Below are positions 26,310 through 35,433 of a stretch of 64,000 nt of DNA, piece by piece (the first letter of the stretch is position 1; every line of letters begins with the position of its first letter). The notes below the pieces were generated by a model that worked only from the letters and a program-made list of their open reading frames with translations, was not told the DNA's origin and searched no databases. Position numbers and translations under genes: made by a program. The stretch covers positions 744,001-808,000 of the forward strand of contig NZ_JAAVLW010000001.1 in the NCBI RefSeq assembly GCF_013114835.1. The letters are read 5' to 3'. The DNA comes from Bradyrhizobium archetypum (GTDB taxonomy: Bacteria; Pseudomonadota; Alphaproteobacteria; Rhizobiales; Xanthobacteraceae).

Positions 26310-28408
26310 GTTCTTCGTCCCGCCATCCACGTCACCAGGAACTGCACGCCTAGGCACAGCGCAATCCAGGCGAGGATCGCCAGCGCCAATAATACCGCGT
26401 TGGTCCACGAGGCATTGCGCGCGAGATCCGCGATCTGCGCGCCGAGCGCAGCCATCACCGCGATGCCTGGCGTCATGCCCAGCACGGTGCCGAGCAGGAA
26501 ATCGCGCAGGCTCAGCTTGCTGGCGCCCGCCACCACGTTCACGATCGAGAACGGTGCGATCGGCACCATCCGGATCATCGCCACCGCAACGACGCCCTTG
26601 CCGATGATGCGGCTCTGAACCCGGGCGGCCCGGCGACCTAACAGCCGCTGCAAGCGCGCCTGGCCCAGCACGCGGCCGATCGAAAACAGCGTGAGCGCGC
26701 TCAGCAGCACGCCGACGCCGGCGCTGAAGAAGCCCATCCACGGCCCAAGCGCCGCCGACGTCGCCGCGATCAACACCAGCACCGGAAACACCACGAGCCC
26801 GCCAAGGACGAAGGCGGCGATTGCAAACAGCGGCGCAAAGTGCGACCCCGCGGGCTGCGAAATGATCGAGGAAACGAAGCCGACGTCAGCGAAATCGCGC
26901 AGCGACGTGTACTGCCAGGCGAGCGCGAGGCCAGCGAGCGCCGCGGCGAGGCCTGATACGGCCAAGATCGTTCTTGGCGTCCACATGCGATTGGCGGCGC
27001 GGTCGAGGTGCAGCGGCTCCCTGGGATCGGCGACGGGCTGCACCATGATGGCCATGCCGCCGACTGACGCGGCGGGATCGATCGGCTGCAGCGATTTCGC
27101 GGCGTCGCTCTCCGCCAGGCGATCGAGAAATCCGAACAGGTCGGCTTCGTTGCGCGCGATCTCACGTTCATCGACGCCGCAGAAATGCCCGATCAACTGG
27201 CGGCGAAGCCGCGCGATATATTTGCGGTGCGTTTCAGATGTCGCCTCGAAGGCGAGATCGCATTCGGTGTCGGCGCCCATCGAGCGATTGTTGAGGTTGG
27301 CCGAACCGACGCGCAGGATGTGATCATCGACGATCATCACCTTGCTGTGCACCATGACGACGGCATTCTTCTCCGGCCCTCGCGTCGATGGATAGAGAAA
27401 GCGGACCCGGTCCATGACACCAGCCGCCACGAAGTGCCCGATGAAGCCGCCGCGGCCGCTCTGCATCGCCTGCGATTCGAACCAGGACGAATGCATCTTC
27501 GGCGTCACGATCAGGACGCGAAGCTGCGGCACGTCCAGCAACCGCTGCGTCAGGAGGCGCGCGATGTCGGTGGCGCTGGTGAACTGGTTCTCGATATAGA
27601 TGAAGCGGTCGGCCGCATTGATGGAGGCCTCGAACAGCCGCGCGACCTCGTTCACCCCGCCGGCACTCGCCGTTGCGATCTCGGTCCGGGCGATGCCCGC
27701 GGTCATGCCGCGGCACTGCACCGCCACCGAGGCCGGCCAGCGATCGCCGGCGACCGGAGCGGTTGTTGCGACCGTGCAGCCGGCGCTCCGCCACCTGTTC
27801 TCGGCCACCTCGGTCAGGCTGGCCGCAATCTCGCCATCCACCATGCACTGCACGTCGTGAAACGGCGGATAGGGCTTGCCGTCGGGATCGGTGCGCAGCG
27901 GATGCTTGGCTTCGTGGGCGCTGGTGTCCCAGCGCCGGATGGTGAGGTCGAGACCGCCGACAAAGGCAAGCGCGCCATCGATGACGACGATCTTCTGGTG
28001 CTGCGCCGAGCCCAGGGGAAGGCTGGAGTCGAAACAGAAACAAAGCCGGCCCGATGCGTCCGCCGTGAATTTGGTGACCGAATTCCATTCCCGTTCCGCC
28101 GCGTAGAGCGCCGGAAAATTCCAGATCAGGATGTTGATCTGCAGGTCAGGCTTCTCGCGCAGCAGCGCCTTGAGAAACGCACCGAGTTGTTCCGGATAAC
28201 CATCCTCGGCACGCCCAGAAGGCCCGACGAAGCGGGTCTCGCTGTGGATGTCCCAGCCGATGATATAGACCTGCCGCGTCGCGCGCAGCAGCGCCTCCCG
28301 CAAAGCGGCGAAATAAGCGGCTGCATCGTTGAGAATTGCCAGCCGCCCCGCCTTGCATCTTCTCCAGACGGTTTCGCCCGGGATGAGGATGGATGAGCTT
28401 TGCAGCAG
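26306..28408 (-). CDS. Phospholipase D-like protein fused to a VTT (SNARE-associated) membrane domain; start unclear
   Basis: Two HKD motifs, HQKIVVID (His about 102, counted from TTG 28303) and HSKVMIVDD (His about 319), mark phospholipase D/cardiolipin synthase-type transferases. A membrane-spanning VTT/DedA-like domain follows (LFAIAAFVLGGLVVFPVLVL, GVLLSALTLFSIG, MVPIAPFSIVNVVAG). The first in-frame usual start is TTG 28303, but the sequence upstream, ILIPGETVWRRCKAGRLAIL then NDAAAYFAALRE, matches the family N-terminus, so translation must begin earlier. No ATG, GTG or TTG occurs between the stop at 28469 and there; CTG 28408, after a GAGG, is a guess. Likely acts on membrane phospholipids. 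Confidence 0.85.
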   Translation of the reverse strand: MLQSSSILIPGETVWRRCKAGRLAILNDAAAYFAALREALLRATRQVYIIGWDIHSETRFVGPSGRAEDGYPEQLGAFLKALLREKPDLQINILIWNFPALYAAEREWNSVTKFTADASGRLCFCFDSSLPLGSAQHQKIVVIDGALAFVGGLDLTIRRWDTSAHEAKHPLRTDPDGKPYPPFHDVQCMVDGEIAASLTEVAENRWRSAGCTVATTAPVAGDRWPASVAVQCRGMTAGIARTEIATASAGGVNEVARLFEASINAADRFIYIENQFTSATDIARLLTQRLLDVPQLRVLIVTPKMHSSWFESQAMQSGRGGFIGHFVAAGVMDRVRFLYPSTRGPEKNAVVMVHSKVMIVDDHILRVGSANLNNRSMGADTECDLAFEATSETHRKYIARLRRQLIGHFCGVDEREIARNEADLFGFLDRLAESDAAKSLQPIDPAASVGGMAIMVQPVADPREPLHLDRAANRMWTPRTILAVSGLAAALAGLALAWQYTSLRDFADVGFVSSIISQPAGSHFAPLFAIAAFVLGGLVVFPVLVLIAATSAALGPWMGFFSAGVGVLLSALTLFSIGRVLGQARLQRLLGRRAARVQSRIIGKGVVAVAMIRMVPIAPFSIVNVVAGASKLSLRDFLLGTVLGMTPGIAVMAALGAQIADLARNASWTNAVLLALAILAWIALCLGVQFLVTWMAGRRT

Positions 28409-28572
28409 GCGGCACCTCGGCGACAGAAGACAAGCGGGATCACGAACGAATGTTCGCCCGACGACAATTCAACGCTTGGCAGGCCTGACAGTTCCAGCCA
28501 GGCGGAACTTGCCGCCTTCCCCACCGCTTTCGGCGCGTCGTCGAATTGCTGGGGACACGCTAGCGGTTGCTT

Positions 28573-28869
28573 CTATCGGCGAGAACCGGGGACATAGCGT
28601 TCCGGACCAGGCACTTCCTTCTCAACTGCAGGCTCAATATAGCTGATGTGCAGCGATGTCGGCGATTTGAAGCCGTCGAACATGACGCGGACGGTGCTGC
28701 GATAACGGCCCGAGCCGATGACAACCCCTTCCCGGCCGGCAAGATTCGGACATCGCGCGGCTCCGAGCGCGCTCATTCTGATGCGGGTCCGTTCAGGCAG
28801 TGAAGGCTGTTGGTCGGGCGGCGTCTTTGGCGGCCTCGTCGTCGGGCCGGGTGCTTTTGCAGGATTCAT
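28573..28869 (-). CDS. Small KOW/SH3-like hypothetical protein
   Basis: Open frame of 98 codons. The conserved-looking part starts at an internal ATG (28776): MSALGAARCPNLAGREGVVI followed by RSTVRVMFDGFKSPTSLHIS and YIEP, a short beta-rich unit. I recall similar small proteins in Bradyrhizobium genomes, with the pattern Arg-Cys-Pro, Gly-x-Val, Val-x-Phe-Asp-Gly, Thr-Ser-Leu-His, Tyr-Ile-Glu. The N-terminal 31 residues are Pro/Thr-rich and may not be translated. Function unknown. It is isolated between the phospholipase operon and the type I secretion genes. Confidence 0.6.
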   Translation of the reverse strand: MNPAKAPGPTTRPPKTPPDQQPSLPERTRIRMSALGAARCPNLAGREGVVIGSGRYRSTVRVMFDGFKSPTSLHISYIEPAVEKEVPGPERYVPGSRR

Positions 28870-28936
28870 TTGCGCGCCCGGCGATGAAATACGTTCGGTC
28901 TCGACTGCACGACAAGATATTCACCGACCGGATCGC

Positions 28937-30301
28937 CTAGCGCTCCCGGAATGCACGCGTCATGCTGTCGTGGATCGGTTTGACGAGGTACTGGAAGAAG
29001 GTCCGTTCCGACGTCTTGATGTAGACCTCGGCCGGCATGCCCGGCGTCGGGCTGAAGTTCGGGACGTTCCGGCTCTCCTCGCGGTTGAGCTTGACGCGGA
29101 CGAGATAGATGTCGGTCGGCCCGACCTGCTGGGACTTCTTTTCGTCAGCCAGCGTATCGGCCGACAGGTACACGACGTCGCCGGAGACCATCGGCGTGAT
29201 GCGCTGGTTCAACGCGGTCAGCCGCACCATCGCGGTCTGCCCGTGCTTGACATGGTCGATATCCTGCGGCCGCAATCGCGCCTCGATGATGAGCTCGTCC
29301 TTCAGCGGCAACAGCTCCATGATGTTCTTGCCGGCCTCGACGACGCCACCCCGCGTGTGATAGCGCAGCTTCACCACAACACCGCTGACCGGCGCCGTGA
29401 CGCGGATACGATCGAGCACGCCCTTGGCGCTCAACATCCGCTCGCGGACGTCGGCCAGTTCGCCCCGCACCTCGTGCATCTGTTCGACCGCGGTCTTGAT
29501 CGCGGTCTTGCGCACGCCGTTGATCTGCTCGACCGCGCGGGCAATGCGTTCCTTGGCATCGCCGATGTCGCCCATGATGCGGCCCACTTCGCCTTCCAAA
29601 TTGGCCTTCGACCGCTGCAGCACCATCAGCTCGGGCTTGCGCACCAGGCCGGCCTGTACCAGCTTGTCCTTGGTGACGATTTCCTCGTCGAGCAGAACGA
29701 TCTGACGGTGGACCGCCTCGAGCTGCACCCGAGATCCGCGGATACGCTCCTCCAGGGCGTTGATGCTCTCGCGGATGCTCTTGATGTCGCTGTTGAGATT
29801 GTTGCGGCGCGCCGCAAACGTCATCTGCTGGCTGTCGACGATTTCCTTCACCTCGGACGAGTTCGCAAGCCAGTGGCCGATCTCGGCCGGCCACGTGACG
29901 TCGTTTTCCTCTTTTGTCTCGGCCTGCAGCCTCGCATCGATGGCTGTCAGGCGGATTCGCCGCAGGAACAGCCGCTGCAGCTCCGCGCGCGCCGCGGTGT
30001 CGTCAAGCTCAAGCAAGGTTTGTCCAGCTTCCACCGTGTCGCCCTCGCGTACGTAGATTTCGCGGATCATGCCGCCTTCCAGATGCTGAATGATCTTGTT
30101 TTGCCCGGTAACGACGAATACGCCGGAAGCGACCACGGCGCCGGCAATCGGCGCCATGTTGCCCCAGACTCCGAATCCCATCAGCACCACCGCCATGATC
30201 AGCGCGCCGGCAACGGTCGGCAGCTTGGTCGATCGCGGCAGCGAATCGTACCAGGTGCCATCGGATTTGGCGGCGCGCTCCGCAATTTTCCTGTTGGCCA
30301 T
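28937..30301 (-). CDS. Type I secretion periplasmic adaptor, HlyD family
   Basis: 454-residue membrane-fusion protein: one N-terminal transmembrane helix ([20 protein letters not shown]), a lipoyl half-motif [25 protein letters not shown], a long coiled-coil region (about 95-290), the second lipoyl half [25 protein letters not shown] and a C-terminal beta domain ending [20 protein letters not shown]. It would link the ABC exporter to an outer-membrane TolC-type channel, which is not in the window. It lies 38 bases behind the exporter gene, clearly one operon. Confidence 0.94.
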   Translation of the reverse strand: MANRKIAERAAKSDGTWYDSLPRSTKLPTVAGALIMAVVLMGFGVWGNMAPIAGAVVASGVFVVTGQNKIIQHLEGGMIREIYVREGDTVEAGQTLLELDDTAARAELQRLFLRRIRLTAIDARLQAETKEENDVTWPAEIGHWLANSSEVKEIVDSQQMTFAARRNNLNSDIKSIRESINALEERIRGSRVQLEAVHRQIVLLDEEIVTKDKLVQAGLVRKPELMVLQRSKANLEGEVGRIMGDIGDAKERIARAVEQINGVRKTAIKTAVEQMHEVRGELADVRERMLSAKGVLDRIRVTAPVSGVVVKLRYHTRGGVVEAGKNIMELLPLKDELIIEARLRPQDIDHVKHGQTAMVRLTALNQRITPMVSGDVVYLSADTLADEKKSQQVGPTDIYLVRVKLNREESRNVPNFSPTPGMPAEVYIKTSERTFFQYLVKPIHDSMTRAFRER

Positions 30302-30339
30302 CGTGCAACCTCGTTCCTGTCAAACCCGCCCGGCGCCGC

Positions 30340-32517
30340 TCAATTCAACGAAGGCGGACCGTCCGGTCCGGTCGGGGTACTGTTCGGCTTGCGTCCGGTA
30401 ATCATCGGAATGATCTCGTCGCGGCTGCCGAAGGCCTGCACCGCGCCCTGATGCAGGATCATGATCTTGTCGACGCTCATCAGCAGCGCCGCGCGCTGGG
30501 TGATCGTCACCACCGTGATCTGCTTTTCCTTGGCGCGCAGCAGCGCCTTGGCAAGCGCCCGCTCGCCATTGGCGTCGAGATTCGAATTCGGCTCATCGAG
30601 CACGAGCAGGCGGGGATTGCCGAAGAACGCGCGCGCCAGCCCGATCCGCTGCCGCTGGCCGCCGGACAGCGGACTTCCGTCCATGCCGACGACGGTCTCA
30701 TAGCCTTGTGCAAAGCTCGAGATCATCTCATGCACATCGGCGATCTCGGCGGCATCGAACACATCCTCGTCGCGTGCGTCGTCGCGCATGCGGCCGATAT
30801 TCGCCTTGATGGTTGCCGGGAACAGTTGGACGTCCTGCGGCAGGTAGCCGACGCTCTCGCCGAACTGGCGCGGGTCCCAGTTGCGCAGGTCCATCATGTC
30901 GAGCCTCACGCTGCCGGCGGTCGGGATGATCGATCCGACCAGCATGCGAGCCAGCATGGTTTTGCCCGTGCCTGAGTCTCCGACGATGGCAAGCGATTCC
31001 CCGGGTTTCAATTGAAAGCTGATGCCGTTCAGGATCACCTTCTTGTTCGGCGGCGGCACGTAGAGAATGCGTTCGACATTGAGATATCCGGCTGGACGCG
31101 GCAGGCGAAGCCGCTCCAGGTTGAGCGGCGAGTTCAACAGCAGCGCCTTGACGCGGGCATAGGCCGAACGCGCCTGCACGAAGTTTCGCCAACCTTCGAT
31201 CGTGCCCTCCAGCGGCGCCAGCGCGCGGCTTGCGACGATCGAAGCCGCGATCACCATGCCGCTGGTAATCTGGCTTTCCAGCGCCAGCCACGCGCCCCAG
31301 CCCAGGATCGCGATCTGGGTGCACAACCGCAGGAACTTCGACAGGCCCGTCATCAGGATATTGCGGTCCTGCCCGATCACCTGCGCTTTCAGGGATTCCA
31401 CGGTCTCGCGGCCCCATACCACGACGCCTTCCGGAATCATGCCCATCGCATTGATGACCTGGGCGTTGCGGGCCATCGATTCAGCCTGCAGATTGGCCCT
31501 CGTGCCGTAATTATTGGCCTGGTTGAACGGGAGCGCCGTAACTCGCTGGTTCAACAGCGCCACGACGACCAGCGCGACGCCTGATCCCAGCACGATGAAT
31601 CCGAGATGCGGGTGGATCAGGAACACCACGGCAAAATAGACCGGCGCCACCGGCGTATCGAACATCGTCAGCAGCACCGGACCGGTAATGAACGCGCGCA
31701 GGTGCTGCAGGTCCGCCAATGTCTGGAATTCGCGGCTGGATCCGCTCTGCGCGGCCTTGGCGGCAGCACTCAGGACCGGACCGCCCAATCGTGCCTCGGT
31801 TTCGACCGCAACCCGCATCAGGATGATGCGGCGCATCATGTCCATCAGCACATGCGCCCCGATCGCGATGACCACGATGATGGTGAGCATCACCAGCGTG
31901 TCCGTGCTGCGGCTGGTCATCACGCGATCGGACATGTTGAACAGGTAGATTGGAATCGCGAGCACCAGGAGGTTGACCGCAACCGAGAACAATCCAACGG
32001 TCACCAGGTTGCGGCGAGCGTTCGCCAGACCGCTGCCGAGCACGTCCCTGAATTCATTGTCGCTGGAACGCTTGTGCAGTGGCGGCGAATTACCGCCACC
32101 GCCGCCTCCACCCCTGCCGCCTGAGGAGCCGCCACCGTTCTTGTCACCTCCGGTGCGGAGCGGCGGCGCCGGAACCGCCTGCTCGATCACGACGGTAGAT
32201 CCCGGCGCCGGCGTCTTGGCTTCCGCCCGCGCCTCGGTTCTGGCCTCGGGCTTGGCCACCGTCTTGGCCTCTGTCTTGGCCACCTTCCGCAGGAATGGCT
32301 CGGCCGACCGTGGCTCGGCGATCCTGGGCGCAGTGCTGGCTTCGGCCGAAACACCCTTCTCGTCGGCAAATTTGACGAGCGAATCTCCGACACGCGAAGG
32401 CGGCGGATCAAACCACGGGCGAAGCGGAATTATCTTGGCGGCGCTCGCCGTTGCTTCGTCATGCTGAGTAAGGCGCAAGCTCCCGGCGTTGCCTGAACGA
32501 TCATCCCAGCCCCACAT
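30340..32517 (-). CDS. Type I secretion ABC exporter (permease/ATPase, PrtD-like)
   Basis: 725 residues from the ATG at 32517 (GGAGAG seven bases upstream). The first 150 residues are an unusual Ala/Lys/Glu-rich and Gly-rich extension (GSSGGRGGGGGGG), with no C39 peptidase. Six-helix exporter domain follows, then the ATPase: GDSGTGKT (Walker A, about 510), SPLSGGQRQR (signature), LLVLDEPNSNLD (Walker B with catalytic Glu). The H-loop reads TITQRAALL, Gln (about 674) standing where nearly all such ATPases have His. It should export the neighbouring low-complexity proteins without cutting a leader. Confidence 0.93.
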   Translation of the reverse strand: MWGWDDRSGNAGSLRLTQHDEATASAAKIIPLRPWFDPPPSRVGDSLVKFADEKGVSAEASTAPRIAEPRSAEPFLRKVAKTEAKTVAKPEARTEARAEAKTPAPGSTVVIEQAVPAPPLRTGGDKNGGGSSGGRGGGGGGGNSPPLHKRSSDNEFRDVLGSGLANARRNLVTVGLFSVAVNLLVLAIPIYLFNMSDRVMTSRSTDTLVMLTIIVVIAIGAHVLMDMMRRIILMRVAVETEARLGGPVLSAAAKAAQSGSSREFQTLADLQHLRAFITGPVLLTMFDTPVAPVYFAVVFLIHPHLGFIVLGSGVALVVVALLNQRVTALPFNQANNYGTRANLQAESMARNAQVINAMGMIPEGVVVWGRETVESLKAQVIGQDRNILMTGLSKFLRLCTQIAILGWGAWLALESQITSGMVIAASIVASRALAPLEGTIEGWRNFVQARSAYARVKALLLNSPLNLERLRLPRPAGYLNVERILYVPPPNKKVILNGISFQLKPGESLAIVGDSGTGKTMLARMLVGSIIPTAGSVRLDMMDLRNWDPRQFGESVGYLPQDVQLFPATIKANIGRMRDDARDEDVFDAAEIADVHEMISSFAQGYETVVGMDGSPLSGGQRQRIGLARAFFGNPRLLVLDEPNSNLDANGERALAKALLRAKEKQITVVTITQRAALLMSVDKIMILHQGAVQAFGSRDEIIPMITGRKPNSTPTGPDGPPSLN

Positions 32518-32565
32518 CTGAAAACTCTCCTGCAACTGAAATAAACAAAGCGCCTGCTCATGCCG

Positions 32566-34488
32566 CTAGTGCAGCACGCTCGCCATCGGGTCTGCCTGCA
32601 CTGAATTGACGATCGCCGCCGGCGGCGGGCTCGTCGTATCCTGGGCATCGTCCACGAAAGCAATCAGTTCGGTCACCAGCGCATTGGCATCGGCGTTGAC
32701 GTCGCTATCGGACGCCGTCGGCACCAGGTTGGCCTGCACCAGAATGGAATCGGTGTAGATCTGACCCTCGACGTAGGTGGCGTCAGGATTGAGATCGACG
32801 ATGGCAGCGTCGTTGGCCAGTTCGTTGCCGCCGGTGGTAACCAACTGCGTCACGGCCCCATCGGGATCAAGCGCCATCAGGTCGGCGAGCGGCTGGTTCT
32901 GAAGCTGATACATCACATCAACGTCGGAAGTGATGTTGGTCTGCCAGATCGCATTGATGTCGTAATAGTCTCCGGTGATGTAGAGCACCTTCAGGGGGCC
33001 GCCATGGCCGATAAGGGCGCTGGCCAGTTCGGGATCGAGCGATGTCAAGCCGGCGGCAATCAAGCTTTGGATCAGCTCGAGATTGCCAGGCATCTCGTCG
33101 AAAGTATCGCCGCCATAGTTTGCAACCGCGGCTTCGTTCGACAGGCTGTTGCCGCCCGAACTCGCTGATTGAAACGGCTCGACGCCGTCGGCCGCCATCG
33201 CAATATTGTCGTCATCCAGCAGGATGTTGTTTTGAAAGATCACGTTCAGGCCGTGATAGCCGCCCTTGATGATGATCAGGTCGTATTGAATGCTGCCGTC
33301 ATAGATCAGGGACAGATTGCCTTGTTGATTGTGGCCGCCGACGAGGTTGTAATGGCTGCTGCTGACCTGCATTGCCACATCGTTGTCGGAGAGACAGTTG
33401 ACCTGGGCTACCGCGTGAACACTGTAATAGTCACCGTCGACGACGTCGATGACCCAGTTCGGGCCGGCCATCCGGGCCGCGAAGCCGTCGTAGATGCTGG
33501 GGTTCTGGGCGAAATCGGCGATGTTGGTGGCGACGTTCGCGTTGTCACTAGTTAACGACGGCGCGCGGCTGCCGCCCGATACGCTGACCTCGTCATTGTC
33601 GACGATGATGTTGGTCTGGAAGATGGCGTTGGTCTTGAAGTAATCGCCCATCACCAGCATGGTGCGGGCAGCCTCACCGATATCGACGATCAGCGCCCCG
33701 TTGACACTGAGGTTGCCGCCCATCGAGGCCCACTGGCCGATGCCATCGCCGGTATCCGGCAACTTTTCGACCGGCGCCGTCGACTCCGCTGGCCGCTGCT
33801 GCAGCTCGCCATTGACATAGTAGCCGGGGATAACCGAGTTCGCATCCGGCGTACCGCCGCGCGCGGCCCAGGCCGCGTCGTGCGCGATCAGGAAATCCGT
33901 CGCGCCGCCATCGGTTTGCGGCATCTGCCAGTCGGCAGGAATCTCTGCATTCGCGTCGGCCGCCAATTGCTCAACGACGGCCATCGCATCGCCGTTGAGG
34001 TGCGCGATCAGCGGTGCAACGACCAACGCATCCGCCGGCAGATTGACGTCGTCATCGTGCATGAAATTGTACTGGTGAACCGTCAGTTGGGTCTGCTCGC
34101 CGCCTTCCTGATATTTCACCCTGACGTGATGCTCGGCACCCCCTCCTCCGCCCCCGCCAGGCGGTTTCGGCAGCGGCCCGTTCGGTGCCTGCGAACGCGG
34201 AAAGAAATCGAAATCGTCGTCCTGCGGGCCGTGGAGCAGCTTAAGCGGGCGGCCGCGAACGAAATGAATAGGATCGTCCGGCATCAGTTCCGGCACCGGG
34301 CCCGCCGCGGTTTCCATGTCGTCGGGAGCGACACGATAACTGTAGTTCGGCCGCAGCGTCGTGTAGTCGTCAGATGGACGAGGTGCGAGACTTTCATCGA
34401 ACTCGACGCGGTCCCGGGCGATGTCGTGGAAGATCCGAAAATAGCCTGCAAAGTGGGAAATAATTTCAACGACGCTCGCTGACGCCAT
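32566..34488 (-). CDS. Large repeat protein, probable type I secretion substrate (novel repeat)
   Basis: 640 residues, acidic, very rich in Asn, Asp and Gln, with no Sec signal and no cysteine except one (Cys about 365). Residues 270-600 hold degenerate repeats: a motif Gly-Asp-Tyr-Tyr-x3-Asn-Ala-Ile-x-Gln-x-Asn-Ile-x3-Asp appears near 280, 351, 408, 505 and weaker near 577; a related QYNFMHDDD is at 139. They alternate with a GGNxLxNxAxI motif (near 257, 445, 553). A Pro/Gly linker (109-118) divides it from the N-terminus. No classic RTX nonapeptides. It lies directly before the exporter genes on the same strand. Secretion and a structural or matrix role are inferred from location and composition. 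Confidence 0.8.
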   Translation of the reverse strand: MASASVVEIISHFAGYFRIFHDIARDRVEFDESLAPRPSDDYTTLRPNYSYRVAPDDMETAAGPVPELMPDDPIHFVRGRPLKLLHGPQDDDFDFFPRSQAPNGPLPKPPGGGGGGGAEHHVRVKYQEGGEQTQLTVHQYNFMHDDDVNLPADALVVAPLIAHLNGDAMAVVEQLAADANAEIPADWQMPQTDGGATDFLIAHDAAWAARGGTPDANSVIPGYYVNGELQQRPAESTAPVEKLPDTGDGIGQWASMGGNLSVNGALIVDIGEAARTMLVMGDYFKTNAIFQTNIIVDNDEVSVSGGSRAPSLTSDNANVATNIADFAQNPSIYDGFAARMAGPNWVIDVVDGDYYSVHAVAQVNCLSDNDVAMQVSSSHYNLVGGHNQQGNLSLIYDGSIQYDLIIIKGGYHGLNVIFQNNILLDDDNIAMAADGVEPFQSASSGGNSLSNEAAVANYGGDTFDEMPGNLELIQSLIAAGLTSLDPELASALIGHGGPLKVLYITGDYYDINAIWQTNITSDVDVMYQLQNQPLADLMALDPDGAVTQLVTTGGNELANDAAIVDLNPDATYVEGQIYTDSILVQANLVPTASDSDVNADANALVTELIAFVDDAQDTTSPPPAAIVNSVQADPMASVLH

Positions 34489-34575
34489 GGGAACCTCCCG
34501 TCGCCGTGGAGTACTGAAGCCGCCATAGGCCTCCGTTCTCCCCGGCGATCGCAGCGACTGAAATGAAAATGACTG

Positions 34576-34609
34576 GAAGAAAAATCCGCGCGGCTAACGC
34601 CGCGCGGAT
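34576..34609 (-). terminator. Intrinsic terminator after the Gln/Asn-repeat gene
   Basis: Eleven-base-pair GC-rich stem (ATCCGCGCGGC / GCCGCGCGGAT) with a four-base loop, followed on the minus strand by TTTTTCTT. It lies 11 bases after the stop of the gene at 34621-35433, so that gene ends its own transcript and the 640-residue gene needs its own promoter in 34489-34575. Confidence 0.85.
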
Positions 34610-34620
34610 CGAACGCGAAA

Positions 34621-35433
34621 CTAGCCGATATCGTTGTCCGTCAGATTATCGCCGGCGGCCTGAATGCTGACGCTGTTGAACTGGATGTTAGCACCCAGCG
34701 TGATGTTCTGGTCGAATGCAGACTGGTTGAGAACTGCATCGGCACTGGAAGCGACGTTTGCACGGTCGCCAATATTGTCGGTATCGATCCTTGACGTTCC
34801 GCCCTCGATCTTGGCGTCCATGTCGAAGCCGGCACCCGGGTTGCACCATGATCCGCCGCCGCCGCCATCGTAGCTGGCAGAAGAGCTGTTGGTGTCCTGA
34901 TCGAGCAGGTTGTTGACCTGATCAATATTGAACTGGTTGCCATCGCCCATCGTCTGGGTGACCACGTCGGGCATCACGACAGAGCCGTGCGTGGTGAAGT
35001 GAGTGAGATCGATGACCGGAGTGCTCAGGCCGTCAGTGTCGAGTTCAAGGTCGACCTTTACGTCGACACAAACGTCGACCTTGTTCTCGACCGTGTTCTC
35101 GATCTTATTTTCGATATCGTTGTCGACCCTGTTGTCGACGTCGTTGTCAACCTCGTTGTCGACCTCGTTCTTGTTCTCATTGAAGTTCAGGTTGCCGTTC
35201 AGGTTTCCGTTGCCGTTCAGGTTGCCGTTGGCATTCCAGTTGTCGTTGCTGCTGTTGGATTCCAGCGACTGGACCGCGGTCTGGTATTGCCCCTGACCCT
35301 GGCCCTGGCCTTGCAACTGGCCTTGGCCCTGACCCTGCAACTGAGCCTGAAGATTGGCCTGCGCCTGCAGTTGGTCTTGCTCCTGGTCCTGATCCTGATG
35401 CTTGGGATCCCACTTCGGCTTTGGATACACCAT
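34621..35433 (-). CDS. Low-complexity Gln/Asn/Val-Asp-Asn repeat protein, probable secreted fibre-like protein
   Basis: 270 residues from the ATG at 35433 (CAGGAG six bases upstream; ATG 35457 has none). Layout: Gln-rich segment 13-51 (DQDQEQDQ, QGQGQGQ), Asn-Gly segment 64-89, then tetrapeptide repeats V/I-D/E-N-x about eight times (91-122: VDNEVDNDVDNRVDND, IENKIENTVENK), a short hydrophobic acidic strand (VDVCVDVKVDLELD), and a C-terminal domain with GDGNQFNIDQVNNLLDQD and a Gly run (190-194). No Sec signal. The DNA shows matching 12-bp tandem units. Position beside the type I exporter suggests a secreted structural protein; no known family recognised. Confidence 0.78.
   Translation of the reverse strand: MVYPKPKWDPKHQDQDQEQDQLQAQANLQAQLQGQGQGQLQGQGQGQGQYQTAVQSLESNSSNDNWNANGNLNGNGNLNGNLNFNENKNEVDNEVDNDVDNRVDNDIENKIENTVENKVDVCVDVKVDLELDTDGLSTPVIDLTHFTTHGSVVMPDVVTQTMGDGNQFNIDQVNNLLDQDTNSSSASYDGGGGGSWCNPGAGFDMDAKIEGGTSRIDTDNIGDRANVASSADAVLNQSAFDQNITLGANIQFNSVSIQAAGDNLTDNDIG

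Noticed and set aside
32566..34488. RTX toxin/adhesin
   Set aside because: Secretion context fits, but no GGxGxDxxx nonapeptides are present; named a repeat protein only.
35040..35180. CRISPR-like array
   Set aside because: The 12-bp periodicity is coding (Val-Asp-Asn-x repeats) without spacers of constant length.
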